Shown piece by piece: positions 7,440 to 17,200 of a stretch of DNA of 64,000 bases. Numbering within the stretch: position 1 is the stretch's first letter; each line of letters opens with the position of its first letter. The DNA comes from Hyphomicrobiales bacterium (GTDB lineage: Bacteria > Pseudomonadota > Alphaproteobacteria > Rhizobiales > JAJFHB01), in NCBI GenBank assembly GCA_021775755.1, contig JAJFHE010000043.1, positions 62,001-126,000 of the forward strand. The letters are read 5' to 3'. The notes beneath the pieces were generated by a model, which did no database searches, was not told where the DNA came from, and saw only the letters and a program-made list of their open reading frames with translations. Both the position numbers and the translations under genes were made by a program.

Positions 7440-8795
7440 TCAAGTGCCCGCCGCAATTGCCTCGGAACGCTTGACGATGGCGGGGTCCCGAAGCACGGCG
7501 GGAGGATCAAGCAGATGAGTGACGCGGACCATCAGTGTGTGAACCTCTCCGTCCTGCTCGGCGAGATCGCGGATGGCCCGGCCGAAGCGCCAGCGCTCTT
7601 CGAGGTCGGCGGGCCTTGGCCCCTTGGTGCTTGAATAGGCGAGATCGCGCGTTTCCATAACCGACCAGCCGGTGGCATTGAGATCGTGGCAACCCGAAAA
7701 GTAAGACGCCGCAATGCGGCCCTCCGATCCGGCTTCGGCGCAACGTTGCAGCGTTCCTCGAAGCGACAGTGCCTGACCGGCTGCAAGGCTTATGCCCTGT
7801 CCATACATTGGATTGAAACTCGTAAACGCCTCGCCCATCGGCAACACGCCCAACGGGAAACGTTCCATCCGGTCAAAGCGGCGCCAGGTGCCCTTCGGGA
7901 TGTTGTAAGAACTCAGTTTGCTCACCGGTTCGCCCTGAACAAGGCGTTCGTGAATGCACGGGTGCGCAAGTCCGCGTGTCCACTCGACAAAGCCTTCATG
8001 ATCGCGCGGCGCGGTGTCGCCGGCGCGGGCATACATGGTTGCCAGCCATAATCCGCCGTCGACCGGGGTGAGATAGGAGGCGCGCAGCGATGGCGGGATG
8101 GCAAGCATCAGACACGCCCACTTGTCGCCGCGCAACTCGGCCGGCGGCCGGAACAGGCCGGAAGTGTAGCTCATCGCAATATCGAGGGTCTGTTCGGGCA
8201 CCGGGCCGTAGCCTTCGTCCTCAAGCCAGGCCGGCAGACGGCTTCCCCGCCCGGAACAGTCGATGACGAGATCGGCCGGTATCGTCTCGGCATCCGCCCC
8301 GCTCGTCCTGACCGAGATGCCCGCGACGCTCCCGCCGGCGCCGGTCTCAAAGCCCAGCATCCGGGTGCCGTCGCTCAGTTTTACATTTGCCAGAGCCTCG
8401 ACCCGTTCGCGGGTTCGATGTTCAAGCAGCGGCCGCGTGACGGACGGCGTGAGGATGCCGACGTCACGGATCGGCGTCGGCCCGTCGGCATCGTGAAACC
8501 AGATGTCGTGGTTCCGGCGAATGCGCACGGCACCGGCACCATAGAGCTCCTCCATGATACCGGGGATCAGCTTCTCCATGGCCTCGACCGCATAGCCCAG
8601 AAACGTGTGCACATGTGCGCCCTGGGGAACGCCTTTGCGCAATGCCGGCGTGTCGGGGAGCGTGTCGCGCTCGATTATCACGACTTTTGAGAAGAACTCC
8701 GCCAGCACAGCGGCGGCCATCAGTCCGGCCATGCCCGCACCGACCACAACGGCTTGGCCGCAGATCGGTTGGGAGGCTCTGGCATGTGAGGTCAT
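7440..8795 (-). CDS. FAD-dependent oxidoreductase/monooxygenase-like protein
   Basis: An N-terminal dinucleotide fold AVVVGAGMAGLMAAAVLAEF, a central VIDCSGRGSRLPAWL segment and a C-terminal LPMGEAFTSFNPMYGQGISL box (the second FAD contact) place it with aromatic-hydroxylase/geranylgeranyl-reductase-like flavoproteins. The start at 8795 is chosen because GGAAA lies just upstream and the dinucleotide fold follows at the usual distance; the longer frame to 8840 adds no conserved sequence. The gene converges on the EamA gene and diverges from ilvD. The substrate is unknown. Confidence 0.8.
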   Translation of the reverse strand: MTSHARASQPICGQAVVVGAGMAGLMAAAVLAEFFSKVVIIERDTLPDTPALRKGVPQGAHVHTFLGYAVEAMEKLIPGIMEELYGAGAVRIRRNHDIWFHDADGPTPIRDVGILTPSVTRPLLEHRTRERVEALANVKLSDGTRMLGFETGAGGSVAGISVRTSGADAETIPADLVIDCSGRGSRLPAWLEDEGYGPVPEQTLDIAMSYTSGLFRPPAELRGDKWACLMLAIPPSLRASYLTPVDGGLWLATMYARAGDTAPRDHEGFVEWTRGLAHPCIHERLVQGEPVSKLSSYNIPKGTWRRFDRMERFPLGVLPMGEAFTSFNPMYGQGISLAAGQALSLRGTLQRCAEAGSEGRIAASYFSGCHDLNATGWSVMETRDLAYSSTKGPRPADLEERWRFGRAIRDLAEQDGEVHTLMVRVTHLLDPPAVLRDPAIVKRSEAIAAGT

Positions 8796-9026
8796 CGAGT
8801 TTCCAATGCTGCGGGTCTGCACGAACCATGAGCGTGCCACGCGTTGTCCGCGCTGACCAGAGCGGCTGCGCGATGCCTGAACCCGCGCCGACTATTTGGA
8901 TGTCGCATCTTGATCCCTGGCGATTGTTCGGCCAATAGTGCGGCAGAGTTATTGTGTCTCGTTCTGCGCGGCTCCCCTAAACGCGTGTTGAGCGAGACTG
9001 CGACGCGCAATGCGGAGAACAGAACC

Positions 9027-10901
9027 ATGCCGGAATACCGCTCCAGAACCTCGACCCATGGCCGCAATATGGCGGGCGCGCGCGCTTTGTGGCGCGCCAC
9101 CGGCATGTCGGAGGACCAGTTCGGCAAGCCGATCATCGCGGTCGCCAACAGCTTCACGCAGTTCGTGCCGGGCCATGTGCACCTGAAAGACATGGGGCAG
9201 CTCGTGGCGCGCGAAATCGAGGCTGCCGGCGGCGTTGCCAAGGAGTTCAATACCATCGCCGTCGACGACGGCATCGCCATGGGCCATGATGGCATGCTCT
9301 ATTCGCTGCCGAGCCGCGAAATCATCGCCGACAGTGTCGAATTCATGTGCAACGCCCACTGCGCGGATGCGGTGATCTGCATATCCAATTGCGACAAGAT
9401 CACACCCGGCATGCTGATGGCCGCCATGCGCCTCAACATCCCGGCGGTCTTCGTGTCCGGCGGGCCGATGGAGGCGGGCAAGGTGGTGCTCGACGGCAAG
9501 GAGACCAAGGTCGATCTGGTCGATGCCATGATCAATGCGGTCAATCCCGATGTTTCGGACGAAAACTCCGAAAAGACCGAACGCTCGGCCTGTCCGACCT
9601 GCGGTTCGTGCTCGGGCATGTTTACCGCGAACTCGATGAACTGCCTTGCCGAAGCGCTCGGTCTGGCGCTCCCCGGCAACGGCTCGCTGCTGGCAACGCA
9701 CGCCTTCCGCGAAGATCTCTTCAAGCGGGCGGGGCGCACCATCGTTGAGCTGGCGCGGCGCTACTACGAAGAAGACGATGTGACCGCGACGCCACGCGGT
9801 ATTGCCGATTTCCGCAGCTTTGAAAACGCCATGACGCTCGACATTGCCATGGGCGGTTCGACCAATACGATCCTGCACCTGCTCGCTATGGCGCGCGAGG
9901 GCGAGGTGCCGTTCACCATGGACGACATCGACCGAATGAGCCGCAAGGTTCCGCATCTGTCGAAGCTTTCGCCGTCGACATCGGTTTATCACATGGAGGA
10001 CGTGCATCGTGCCGGCGGCATCATGCGGATCCTCGGCGAGCTCGATCGCATGGGTCTCATCCACAACGACCGGCCGACGGTCCATTCGGCGACCTTCACT
10101 GAAGCGCTCGACATATGGGACATCATGCGCTCGCCTTCTGCCGAGGTTGAAGAGTTCTACCGTGCGGGGCCTGGCGGCGTGCGCACGATCGAGGCGTTTT
10201 CCTCGACCAACCTCTGGAAAGACCTCGACCGCGACCAGGAAAACGGCTGCGTGCGCTCCGGCGAGCATGCCTATTCGCTGGAAGGCGGGCTTGCGGTTCT
10301 GTACGGCAACATCGCAGAAGATGGCTGCGTTGTGAAAACCGCCGGTGTGCCGGAGGAGTGTCTGACGTTTACCGGCACCGCGCGGATCTTTGAAAGCCAG
10401 GACAGTGCCGTCAAGGCGATCCTCGGCAAACAGGTCGCCGAAGGCGATGTGGTCGTCATCCGCTATGAAGGCCCGCGTGGCGGGCCCGGCATGCAGGAGA
10501 TGCTCTACCCGACGTCCTATCTGAAGGCAGTGGGGCTTGGCCGCAAATGCGCGCTGATCACCGACGGTCGGTTCTCGGGTGGCTCGTCGGGTCTCAGCAT
10601 CGGCCACATCTCGCCGGAAGCGGCGCTTGGCGGCGCCATCGGCCTGATCGAAGAGGGCGATGAAATCCAGATCTCGATTTCAGAGCGGCGATTGCATCTC
10701 AACGTCGAGCCGGGCGTGCTCGTGGCGCGCCGCAAGGCCATGGAAACCAGAGGCGATGCCGCCTGGGCGCCGACCGAGGTCCGCGAACGGCGCGTGACAC
10801 CGGCTCTCAAGGTGTTCGCGGCCTTTGCCACATCGGCATCGGAAGGCGCCGCCCGCGATGTCGACGGCGCGATCCCGAAGGCGCGCATGGCGGCGGAGTA
10901 G
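9027..10901 (+). CDS. ilvD: Dihydroxy-acid dehydratase
   Basis: IlvD converts 2,3-dihydroxy-isovalerate or -methylvalerate to the 2-oxo acids in valine and isoleucine synthesis. The 624-residue length matches the long (E. coli-type) form. Cluster cysteines are visible in [12 protein letters not shown] (about 117-128) and [18 protein letters not shown] (about 189-206). The C-terminal [19 protein letters not shown] motif is the family signature. The start is the ATG of MPEYRSRT at 9027, preceded by GGAGA; the frame extends further upstream without homology. It stands alone, with no other ilv gene beside it. Confidence 0.96.
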   Translation: MPEYRSRTSTHGRNMAGARALWRATGMSEDQFGKPIIAVANSFTQFVPGHVHLKDMGQLVAREIEAAGGVAKEFNTIAVDDGIAMGHDGMLYSLPSREIIADSVEFMCNAHCADAVICISNCDKITPGMLMAAMRLNIPAVFVSGGPMEAGKVVLDGKETKVDLVDAMINAVNPDVSDENSEKTERSACPTCGSCSGMFTANSMNCLAEALGLALPGNGSLLATHAFREDLFKRAGRTIVELARRYYEEDDVTATPRGIADFRSFENAMTLDIAMGGSTNTILHLLAMAREGEVPFTMDDIDRMSRKVPHLSKLSPSTSVYHMEDVHRAGGIMRILGELDRMGLIHNDRPTVHSATFTEALDIWDIMRSPSAEVEEFYRAGPGGVRTIEAFSSTNLWKDLDRDQENGCVRSGEHAYSLEGGLAVLYGNIAEDGCVVKTAGVPEECLTFTGTARIFESQDSAVKAILGKQVAEGDVVVIRYEGPRGGPGMQEMLYPTSYLKAVGLGRKCALITDGRFSGGSSGLSIGHISPEAALGGAIGLIEEGDEIQISISERRLHLNVEPGVLVARRKAMETRGDAAWAPTEVRERRVTPALKVFAAFATSASEGAARDVDGAIPKARMAAE

Positions 10902-11015
10902 CCCGCACTGGCTGCCAGCACTCCCTTCAATCGAAAGCGGAGATTTCTATAAATGCAATTGTGCGCTAGTTTGCATAGCGCTCTTGCATCGATTCGTGCG
11001 ATCTGGAGGGACTAG

Positions 11016-11771
11016 ATGCGCAACTTCATTGTCCAATTTCGTAGTCGGTTTGTAAACTGGTTCAGCTATGAACGGGAATGCCTGTTAGTTGTGTTCGGTT
11101 TTCCCGCACTTGCAGTAATGTTGTACGTTGGAACTGTGAAACAACTGAATGCGGGCGGGACTCCCATCGTTTTCGACTTAAGCGGAAATGGGATAATTGA
11201 CATTACCGGCCATAACTCTTCCCGAGAAAAGCTTTATACGGTGTTTTCCGTTGGAAGCTATGTTGAGTTCGACATATTCGGAACCGGTACACCGATTCAG
11301 GTGGATTGGATTGAAGGTGGAAAGGACGCGTTTCTGGTGGATCTGAGAAACGGCATTCCAGAGGCAGCAAGCGGTGTTCATTTGTTTGCGGCGGGTGAAG
11401 ATCAAAACGGAAAATGGTTTGAGAACGGGTTTGAGAAACTAGCCACGTTGGATACGAACTCCGATGGTTCAGTCAACGGCAATGAGTTGGAAGGGCTCGC
11501 ACTGTGGCGCGACGATGGAGATGCCATCATGCAAAGCACTGAAATCCTTGAACTCTCGGTGTATGAGATATCCTCCATACCAACAAAATACAGTGTTCAA
11601 ATTGGAACCTATGGGCTGGAGCAAATGGTTTCCTACGTCGATACAGCCGATGGTCAGATGTACATTGAAGACATCTGGTTTTTGACGAGTGATCAACCGA
11701 CGCAACTCGACGGTTTTTTGGGCGCCGTGTTCCATCCATTTAGCAGCATTTCTAAGAAAATATCCGGCTGA
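11016..11771 (+). CDS. Membrane-anchored protein with RTX-like calcium-binding repeats
   Basis: GGAGGG sits six bases before the ATG. Residues 22-42 form one transmembrane span (CLLVVFGFPALAVMLYVGTV). The exported part reads like the conserved segment near the C-terminus of large RTX or haemolysin-type proteins: VFDLSGNGIIDITG, FDIFGTGTPIQVDWIEGGKD, LVDLRNGIPEAASGVHLFAA, then an EF-hand-like loop LDTNSDGSVNGNELEGL (about 145-161) and LALWRDDGDAIMQSTEI. Here that module is freestanding in a 251-residue protein instead of part of a giant adhesin or toxin. The next gene converges and overlaps its 3' end by 20 bases. GC content is lower than in the neighbours. Function unknown; calcium binding is inferred from the loop. 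Confidence 0.7.
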   Translation: MRNFIVQFRSRFVNWFSYERECLLVVFGFPALAVMLYVGTVKQLNAGGTPIVFDLSGNGIIDITGHNSSREKLYTVFSVGSYVEFDIFGTGTPIQVDWIEGGKDAFLVDLRNGIPEAASGVHLFAAGEDQNGKWFENGFEKLATLDTNSDGSVNGNELEGLALWRDDGDAIMQSTEILELSVYEISSIPTKYSVQIGTYGLEQMVSYVDTADGQMYIEDIWFLTSDQPTQLDGFLGAVFHPFSSISKKISG

Positions 11772-12381
11772 CTTTTGCCCCAAACAGCGTCAGCATCAGT
11801 GTGAAGCCTATTCCGAGAATGCTTTGCAGAAGGACAAACACGGACGCGCTCTTGCAAATCTCGTAGTTGAACGCGTTGCCCCCTGGAACAGCATTGGAGA
11901 GTGAAAATGCAAGGTAGTTCCACGGGCTCCTTACCATTTCTCGCCGCTGCTCGAAAACCTCAACCGGCAATTCGGTCCACGCTCCATTTTCTTGGACGAT
12001 TGTGCCGGCGACCCCGCTTGTTTCCCAAGGCAAACTTGTGAAATATACCGACGGCGCTTCCATTCCATAGACGTAATAGACTAGAGCGAACGCAAAAACG
12101 TTAAATGAGAATGCGAGCGCCAGAGCGATCCCATTCTCCCAGTAATGGTCGGATTCTCTCAGTGCCACGGCTCCGAATCTGAGTATCAAAACGCCGCTCG
12201 CGAAGATAAAGAAATATGCAGTCGCCTCATACCCAACGTGCTCCCATGCCAAACTTGGGATGTGGCACCTCAGGCGTGGCAGTGTAAGCCACGTGTACAG
12301 CCAGTATGTCATTGGCAAAATTGACAGGCCGAATAGCAGTACGTACGTGTTTTTTCTACTACTGGTAGATGTTCGTGCCAT
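11752..12381 (-). CDS. Multi-pass membrane protein of unknown function
   Basis: The 209-residue product has about four hydrophobic spans (near residues 12-32, 50-70, 85-105 and 180-202) and a loop of about 60 residues between the third and fourth that would lie on one side of the membrane. No family is recognised and no strong ribosome site precedes the ATG. It is tail-to-tail with the EF-hand-like protein, overlapping by 20 bases, and both have lower GC than the surroundings, so the pair may have arrived together. Confidence 0.55.
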   Translation of the reverse strand: MARTSTSSRKNTYVLLFGLSILPMTYWLYTWLTLPRLRCHIPSLAWEHVGYEATAYFFIFASGVLILRFGAVALRESDHYWENGIALALAFSFNVFAFALVYYVYGMEAPSVYFTSLPWETSGVAGTIVQENGAWTELPVEVFEQRREMVRSPWNYLAFSLSNAVPGGNAFNYEICKSASVFVLLQSILGIGFTLMLTLFGAKVSRIFS

Positions 12382-12510
12382 ATGCGTGGCTTAGCCGTTT
12401 TGTGTGTGTCACAATGTGTGTGTTTGATTGAATTATCAACTTCAACGAGAATTTGCCAGAGGATTCATGCAGTGTTGTTTTGGCCAAAATTCCCGGCGAT
12501 ACAACAGCGC

Positions 12511-13119
12511 ATGTATCGGCTGTACTTTGCTCGGCGAAGTTTGGCGGTCGTGACAGGGTTCGCCCTGGCCGTCGCAGTGTCTACTGGTACGCTCGCGCAA
12601 GAGGTGGATAGGCAGACGTTAGCCGATATCGTCGCGCCGCCGGCCTGCAGCAACGACAAAGGCGAAACCGTTCGTTTTATCGAGCGCGGTGCAGAGGGTG
12701 GCGAGTTTGCGGCGGGCATGGCCGCTCGCTCACCCGACGGCGGGCCGGTGGTTTTCAGGTCGAATTACGCCACCGCGCCGCCTGAGTTTCAGAGCTTTGT
12801 CGACCGCCATGAGTGTGCTCACCATCAGACCGGCGATGTCGATCGGCCGCACCCGCCGCGCAACGGGCCGGAACATCTGATGAATGAGAGTATCTCCGAC
12901 TGCATAGCGGTTCTGCGGCTGCGGGACGAAGAAGGCTATGACGCCCCCGCTCTAGGCCACGTTACGGCGGCCTTGCGTGAGGATATGACGGCGCTCGGGT
13001 TTCCGGCCATCAGCATCGACAGCCGCCTCGCGAACATCGCCGGCTGCTTTACCCGGCCGGGCACCGCGCGCGACCTCATCGACAAGGTACTGAAGAAGCG
13101 GGGACTCGACGGGCGCTGA
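12511..13119 (+). CDS. Secreted protein with an HExxH metalloprotease-like motif
   Basis: I chose the ATG at 12511 because it is followed by a signal peptide (basic RR, apolar VVTGFALAVAVSTG, then TLAQ as a likely cleavage region). The mature part has DRHECAHHQTG, an HExxH zinc motif at about H100-H104, and NESISDC about 22 residues later, whose E126 could be a third ligand as in gluzincins. At 202 residues it is a compact domain. No family is recognised with certainty. The frame extends upstream to 12382, but that part has no signal-like start. It converges on the Omp gene with a hairpin between. Confidence 0.6.
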   Translation: MYRLYFARRSLAVVTGFALAVAVSTGTLAQEVDRQTLADIVAPPACSNDKGETVRFIERGAEGGEFAAGMAARSPDGGPVVFRSNYATAPPEFQSFVDRHECAHHQTGDVDRPHPPRNGPEHLMNESISDCIAVLRLRDEEGYDAPALGHVTAALREDMTALGFPAISIDSRLANIAGCFTRPGTARDLIDKVLKKRGLDGR

Positions 13120-13141
13120 ACTCGGCGCCGGTGGAATCGAA

Positions 13142-13163
13142 AAGCGCCGCCGAAGCGCCGCTT
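13142..13163 (-). terminator. Hairpin terminator of the outer-membrane protein gene
   Basis: AAGCG at 13142-13146 pairs with CGCTT at 13159-13163, and after one mismatch three more pairs close a CGAA loop. On the minus strand the stem is followed by TTTTCG. It lies 24 bases after the Omp stop and between convergent genes. Confidence 0.55.
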
Positions 13164-13186
13164 GAACCTTGCATTACACGGTGCTC

Positions 13187-13927
13187 TTAGGAGCCACCAC
13201 TCAGCCAGCTGTTGAAGTGGATCGAGAGACCCGCCTGAACCTGATGCGTGGTAAAGCCGAAATCATGCGGAAGGACAGTGCCTCCCGGTATGATCTTGGT
13301 CCCGTGGCTTTCGCCGCCATATTGCGAGAGGCGGTACTCGACGAATGCCGAAATCCACTCCGTGATGGCCATTTCAATGCCACCGCCGGCGGTAAATCCA
13401 AGATGCGTGTTGCTGAAGGGTGTATGTGTCACGATGGGGCCGAAAACGGCTGCCGGAGTGTTAATAGCATGATCGGCTTCTGCGATTGCCAGGCCGCCGG
13501 TCGCGTAAAGCAACACACGGTCGGTTACGGCGATGCCGAATTTGCCTCGCAGGGAAGCTGTAAAATCGATTTCGACATCTATGGCTACGCCAAGCACCAA
13601 ATTGGTGTTGTTCATATTGGCGAAATTCGCATCGGCGATGACGCCGAACACGACATCTCCATTCTGCCAGTTGTAGCCGATATGGCCACCGCCAAGGAAG
13701 CTTTCGCCGTTTACATCCGCCTCAACACCCCCTGCCTGGTACACGGCGTCTGCGTGGACATAACCCGCCTGCCCGCCGATATAGGGTCCCGACCAGTCAT
13801 GCGGGGCGTTCAGCATGTCGCCGAACAGGCTGCCGGCGCGTGCCTGATCGCTGACCGCAACGCCGAGTGACAGCGCCATTGCAGAAACGCCGAAAAGTGC
13901 CCATCTGGCTGTTCTTGAAAGTTTCAT
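13187..13927 (-). CDS. Outer-membrane beta-barrel protein (Omp25/OmpA-like opacity family)
   Basis: A signal peptide (RTARWALFGVSAMALSLGVA, ending ARA) is followed by DWSGPYIGGQAGYVHADA, the typical first strand of alphaproteobacterial Omp25/RopB-type eight-stranded barrels. Alternating strands continue with GHIGYNWQNGDVVFGVIAD, a VLLYATGGLAIAEADH strand and FVEYRLSQYGG. Family barrels usually end in an aromatic residue that serves as the assembly signal; here SIHF is followed by eight more residues (NSWLSGGS). AGGGGTTGGC before the ATG is the ribosome site. Likely a surface structural protein. Confidence 0.85.
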   Translation of the reverse strand: MKLSRTARWALFGVSAMALSLGVAVSDQARAGSLFGDMLNAPHDWSGPYIGGQAGYVHADAVYQAGGVEADVNGESFLGGGHIGYNWQNGDVVFGVIADANFANMNNTNLVLGVAIDVEIDFTASLRGKFGIAVTDRVLLYATGGLAIAEADHAINTPAAVFGPIVTHTPFSNTHLGFTAGGGIEMAITEWISAFVEYRLSQYGGESHGTKIIPGGTVLPHDFGFTTHQVQAGLSIHFNSWLSGGS

Positions 13928-14255
13928 GCCAACCCCTGCTCATGACGTCGGCGGCGATACCCCATCGCACGACCGCGCGTGATTTGCAGCAATTATGCCC
14001 GGCGAACTTGCGATTTACAATTGGCGTGCATGTGGTTTTGCACATTTGCTTGCGCTGTTGCAAATGGGTCACATGTCTGCAAGCCGGCCCGGTCGGCAGG
14101 CGGGGGGCATAACGTTTTCTTGACCGCAGCCCGACGCTCTGAACAGTTGCACCCCCGTGTGGCCTGTCGCAATCTGCGCCCGAGGAAATTCACCCGCTGC
14201 CGAAGTCCCATCATGATTTCCGCTGACTTGGAAATTTTCCGGAGAATGTCTGAGC
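13928..14255. promoter_or_regulatory. Divergent control region between the Omp and NRPS genes
   Basis: No protein gene is visible in these 328 bases. An inverted repeat CATTTGC (14043-14049) / GCAAATG (14060-14066) lies about 120 bases upstream of the Omp start and 190 upstream of the NRPS, in a locally AT-rich stretch. It may be an operator for either gene. A GGAGA at 14240-14244 serves the NRPS GTG start. The remaining sequence shows nothing else that I can support. Confidence 0.3.
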
Positions 14256-17200
14256 GTGCCTACTCCTGAGGTCCACCCCGTAACTCCGCTGCAAGAGGGC
14301 ATGGTCTTGCTGTCGCTGCGCGAGCCTGAGGCAGGCTACTACCATGCCATCGAAGCGTACCGGTTGCGCGGGCCCTTCGACGCCGGTGCGTTTCGGGCCG
14401 CCCTGTGGGCCGCTGCGCGCCGTCATGCGGTGTTACGCACCTCGTTTCGCGTCGACAACGGTAGTGTCGAGCAGGTAGTGCATGAGGGTGTCGAACTCCC
14501 CTGCGAGCTGCTCGACTGGAGCGCCGATGTGGGGGATGAACATGTACCGTCCGTCGATGAGCACCGAGAGCGGTTTCTAGGTCAGGATCATCGCCGCGGT
14601 TTCGACCTCTTCCAACCTCCCTTGCTGCGCTGCGCGGTTGCGCACATCGGTTCGGACTTGTACGAACTCGTCTGCAGTTATCATCACGCAGTCCTTGATG
14701 CGCACTCCTACGGCATGGTGGTGGACGACATCTGCCGCGCCTATTCTGCAGCGGTTGCCGTGGCGTCCGAAGACGATCAGAAAATGAGGCGTGCGGCGGA
14801 AGTGGAGCTCGCGTGTCAAGAGGCGCCGGTGCCGTTTCGCACGTTCGTCGACTGGCTTGCACAACAGCGCGATTCGTTCGAGGGGACCGAATCGGCGGCG
14901 GCGACGCACTGGAACCGGATTTTGAGCACGCTGGCTGAGCCCACGCCTCTGCCGTACCCGCTTCGGGAGGCGCGTGCCGGTCGCCGCATGGAGGAGGTCA
15001 CGGTGGAGGTGGCGCCCAAAAACGTTGTGGCTATCAATCGCTTCCTCTCAGAGCATGGATTGCGGCTGCAAACCCTGATTATCGGTGCGTGGGCGGTGGT
15101 ATGCGCGCGCCATGCCGGATCCCGCGACGTGGTCATAGGGCTGACGGTCCCGACCCGACCGCGCGATCTCGATGGCGCGAAGTCCATAGTCGGTCTGATG
15201 ATCAATGGCATTCCGGTGCGTGTCGCCCTGCCGCCCGATGCCCGCCCGCCGGCGTGGCTTGAAGCCATCGAAGCCATGCAGAGTGAGACGCGGCCCCACA
15301 CCTGGGTCGAGCCCGCGCGGCTACAGCGCATGAGCGCGATCCCGGGCGATCAATCCGTGTTCGCGACCCTGCTTGCTTTTCAGCACCCGTATGCGGATCT
15401 CAAACTCTCGGACAGTTTGCGGATGACGCATGTGCGCTCGCTCGGGCGCCCCGACAATCCGCTCTCGATTGTCACGACGTTTGGCGAGGAGACGCTGAAG
15501 CTGCGGGCTCTTTACGAGGAACCAAGACTGACGCACGACCTGGCCGTCGAACTGTTGCGGCAACTGGAGCATGTGGCCGTATCGCTTGCAGAAAATCCTG
15601 AAGCGGAGCTTGCGTCGATATCCCTTGTGCGTGGGGATCAGGTTCCACAGTCGCCAGCTATGTGCGAGGTGCGAACCGGCTATCCAAGAGATGCAAACCT
15701 GACGTCGCTGTTCGATGCGCAGGCGTTGCGGCGGCGCGATGAAGTTGCGCTTGTTCACGCCGATGTTCGTGTGTCTTACGGGGAACTCGAGGCGCGGGCG
15801 AACCGGCTGGCGCATCACCTGGTTCGCAGGGGCGCTGCCGCCGGTGATCGGGTCGGCCTGCGCCTTGAGCGCGGTATCGATGCGATTGCGGCGGTGCTGG
15901 CGATTGTGAAGGCGGGGGCTGCCTACGTCCCCCTCGACACCGCCGACCCGCCCTCGCGAACGGCCGCCGTCGCCGCGAATGCCGACCTGCGCTTGATCGT
16001 CACCACGTCCGCATTGACCCAAGGGCTGCCGGAAGGATTGCCTGTTTGCGAACTGGACGGAAGTGCCGCCGCGATCGCGTCGGAACCGGCCACCGCACCG
16101 GCAATCGAGAGTGCAGCACTCGATCCCGCCTACGTCATGTATACCTCCGGCTCGACCGGCGACCCGAAGGGCGTGGCCGTTCCGCATCGCGGCATCGTGC
16201 GCCTCGCCGTTGGCGGCGACTACATAACGCTTGGCGACGACGACCGGGTGGCTCAACTGGCAAGCCTCGCTTTTGACGCATCGACGTTTGAAATCTGGGG
16301 CGCCTTGCTCAACGGTGCGAGCGTGTTTGTCCTCGACGATGCCAGGTTGCTCTCGCCCCGGCTGCTGGCGGAGCAACTGGAGAGACACAAGATCACGACG
16401 CTGTTCCTGACGACCTCGCTGTTCGATCTCATGGCGGCAGAGTGTCCGGAAGGGTTGGCGCCGTTACGCACGTTATTGTTCGGCGGTGAGGTTGCCAGGG
16501 TCGAAAATGTCCGGCGCTTGCTCGACGCCAAACTGCCCCTGCGGCTTGTCCATTGCTACGGGCCGACGGAAGCAACGACATTCAGCACGTGGTATGAGGT
16601 GAAACTACTGTCCGAAAAAGCGTCGAGCGTTCCCATCGGCCGGGCCATCTCGAACGGCACGGCATCTGTCCGGGACGGCGAGTTGCAGCCGTTGCCGCGC
16701 GGTGTGGTGGGTGAACTGTGTCTTGGCGGCGATGGTCTGGCACTTGGCTACTTTGGCCGCCCCGATCAAACTGCGGAACGGTTTGCCGCCGACCCCGCCG
16801 GCAAAACCGAAGCCGCGGGGACATCGGACAAACGACTCTATCGTTCAGGCGACCTCGCCGTGCTGCGCGACGATGGCGCGCTTGAATTTGTCGGGCGTAT
16901 GGATGCGCAGATCAAGCTGCACGGGTTCCGCATCGAACCTGGAGAAATCGAAGCGCATCTGGCACGTCATCGCGATGTGCGCCAATCGGCGGTCGTAAGA
17001 TATGTGGCTGGCGAGATTTCGGCGCTAGCGGTTTTCCTCGTCGCATCGAAACCGCTGTCGGTTGCGGCCTTGCGGGCATTCCTAAAAGACCGGGTGCCCG
17101 GCTACATGATCCCGTCGCGTGTCGCCAATGTCGACGAGCTGCCGCTCACATCGGGTGGAAAGATAGATCGTAAGGCGCTCGCGCGTACGGCGGCGGCAAT

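Noticed and set aside
14245-14268. Eight-codon frame MSERAYS-stop overlapping the NRPS start
   Set aside because: The only Shine-Dalgarno-like sequence touches its ATG directly, so it better serves the GTG at 14256; no sign of a leader peptide.
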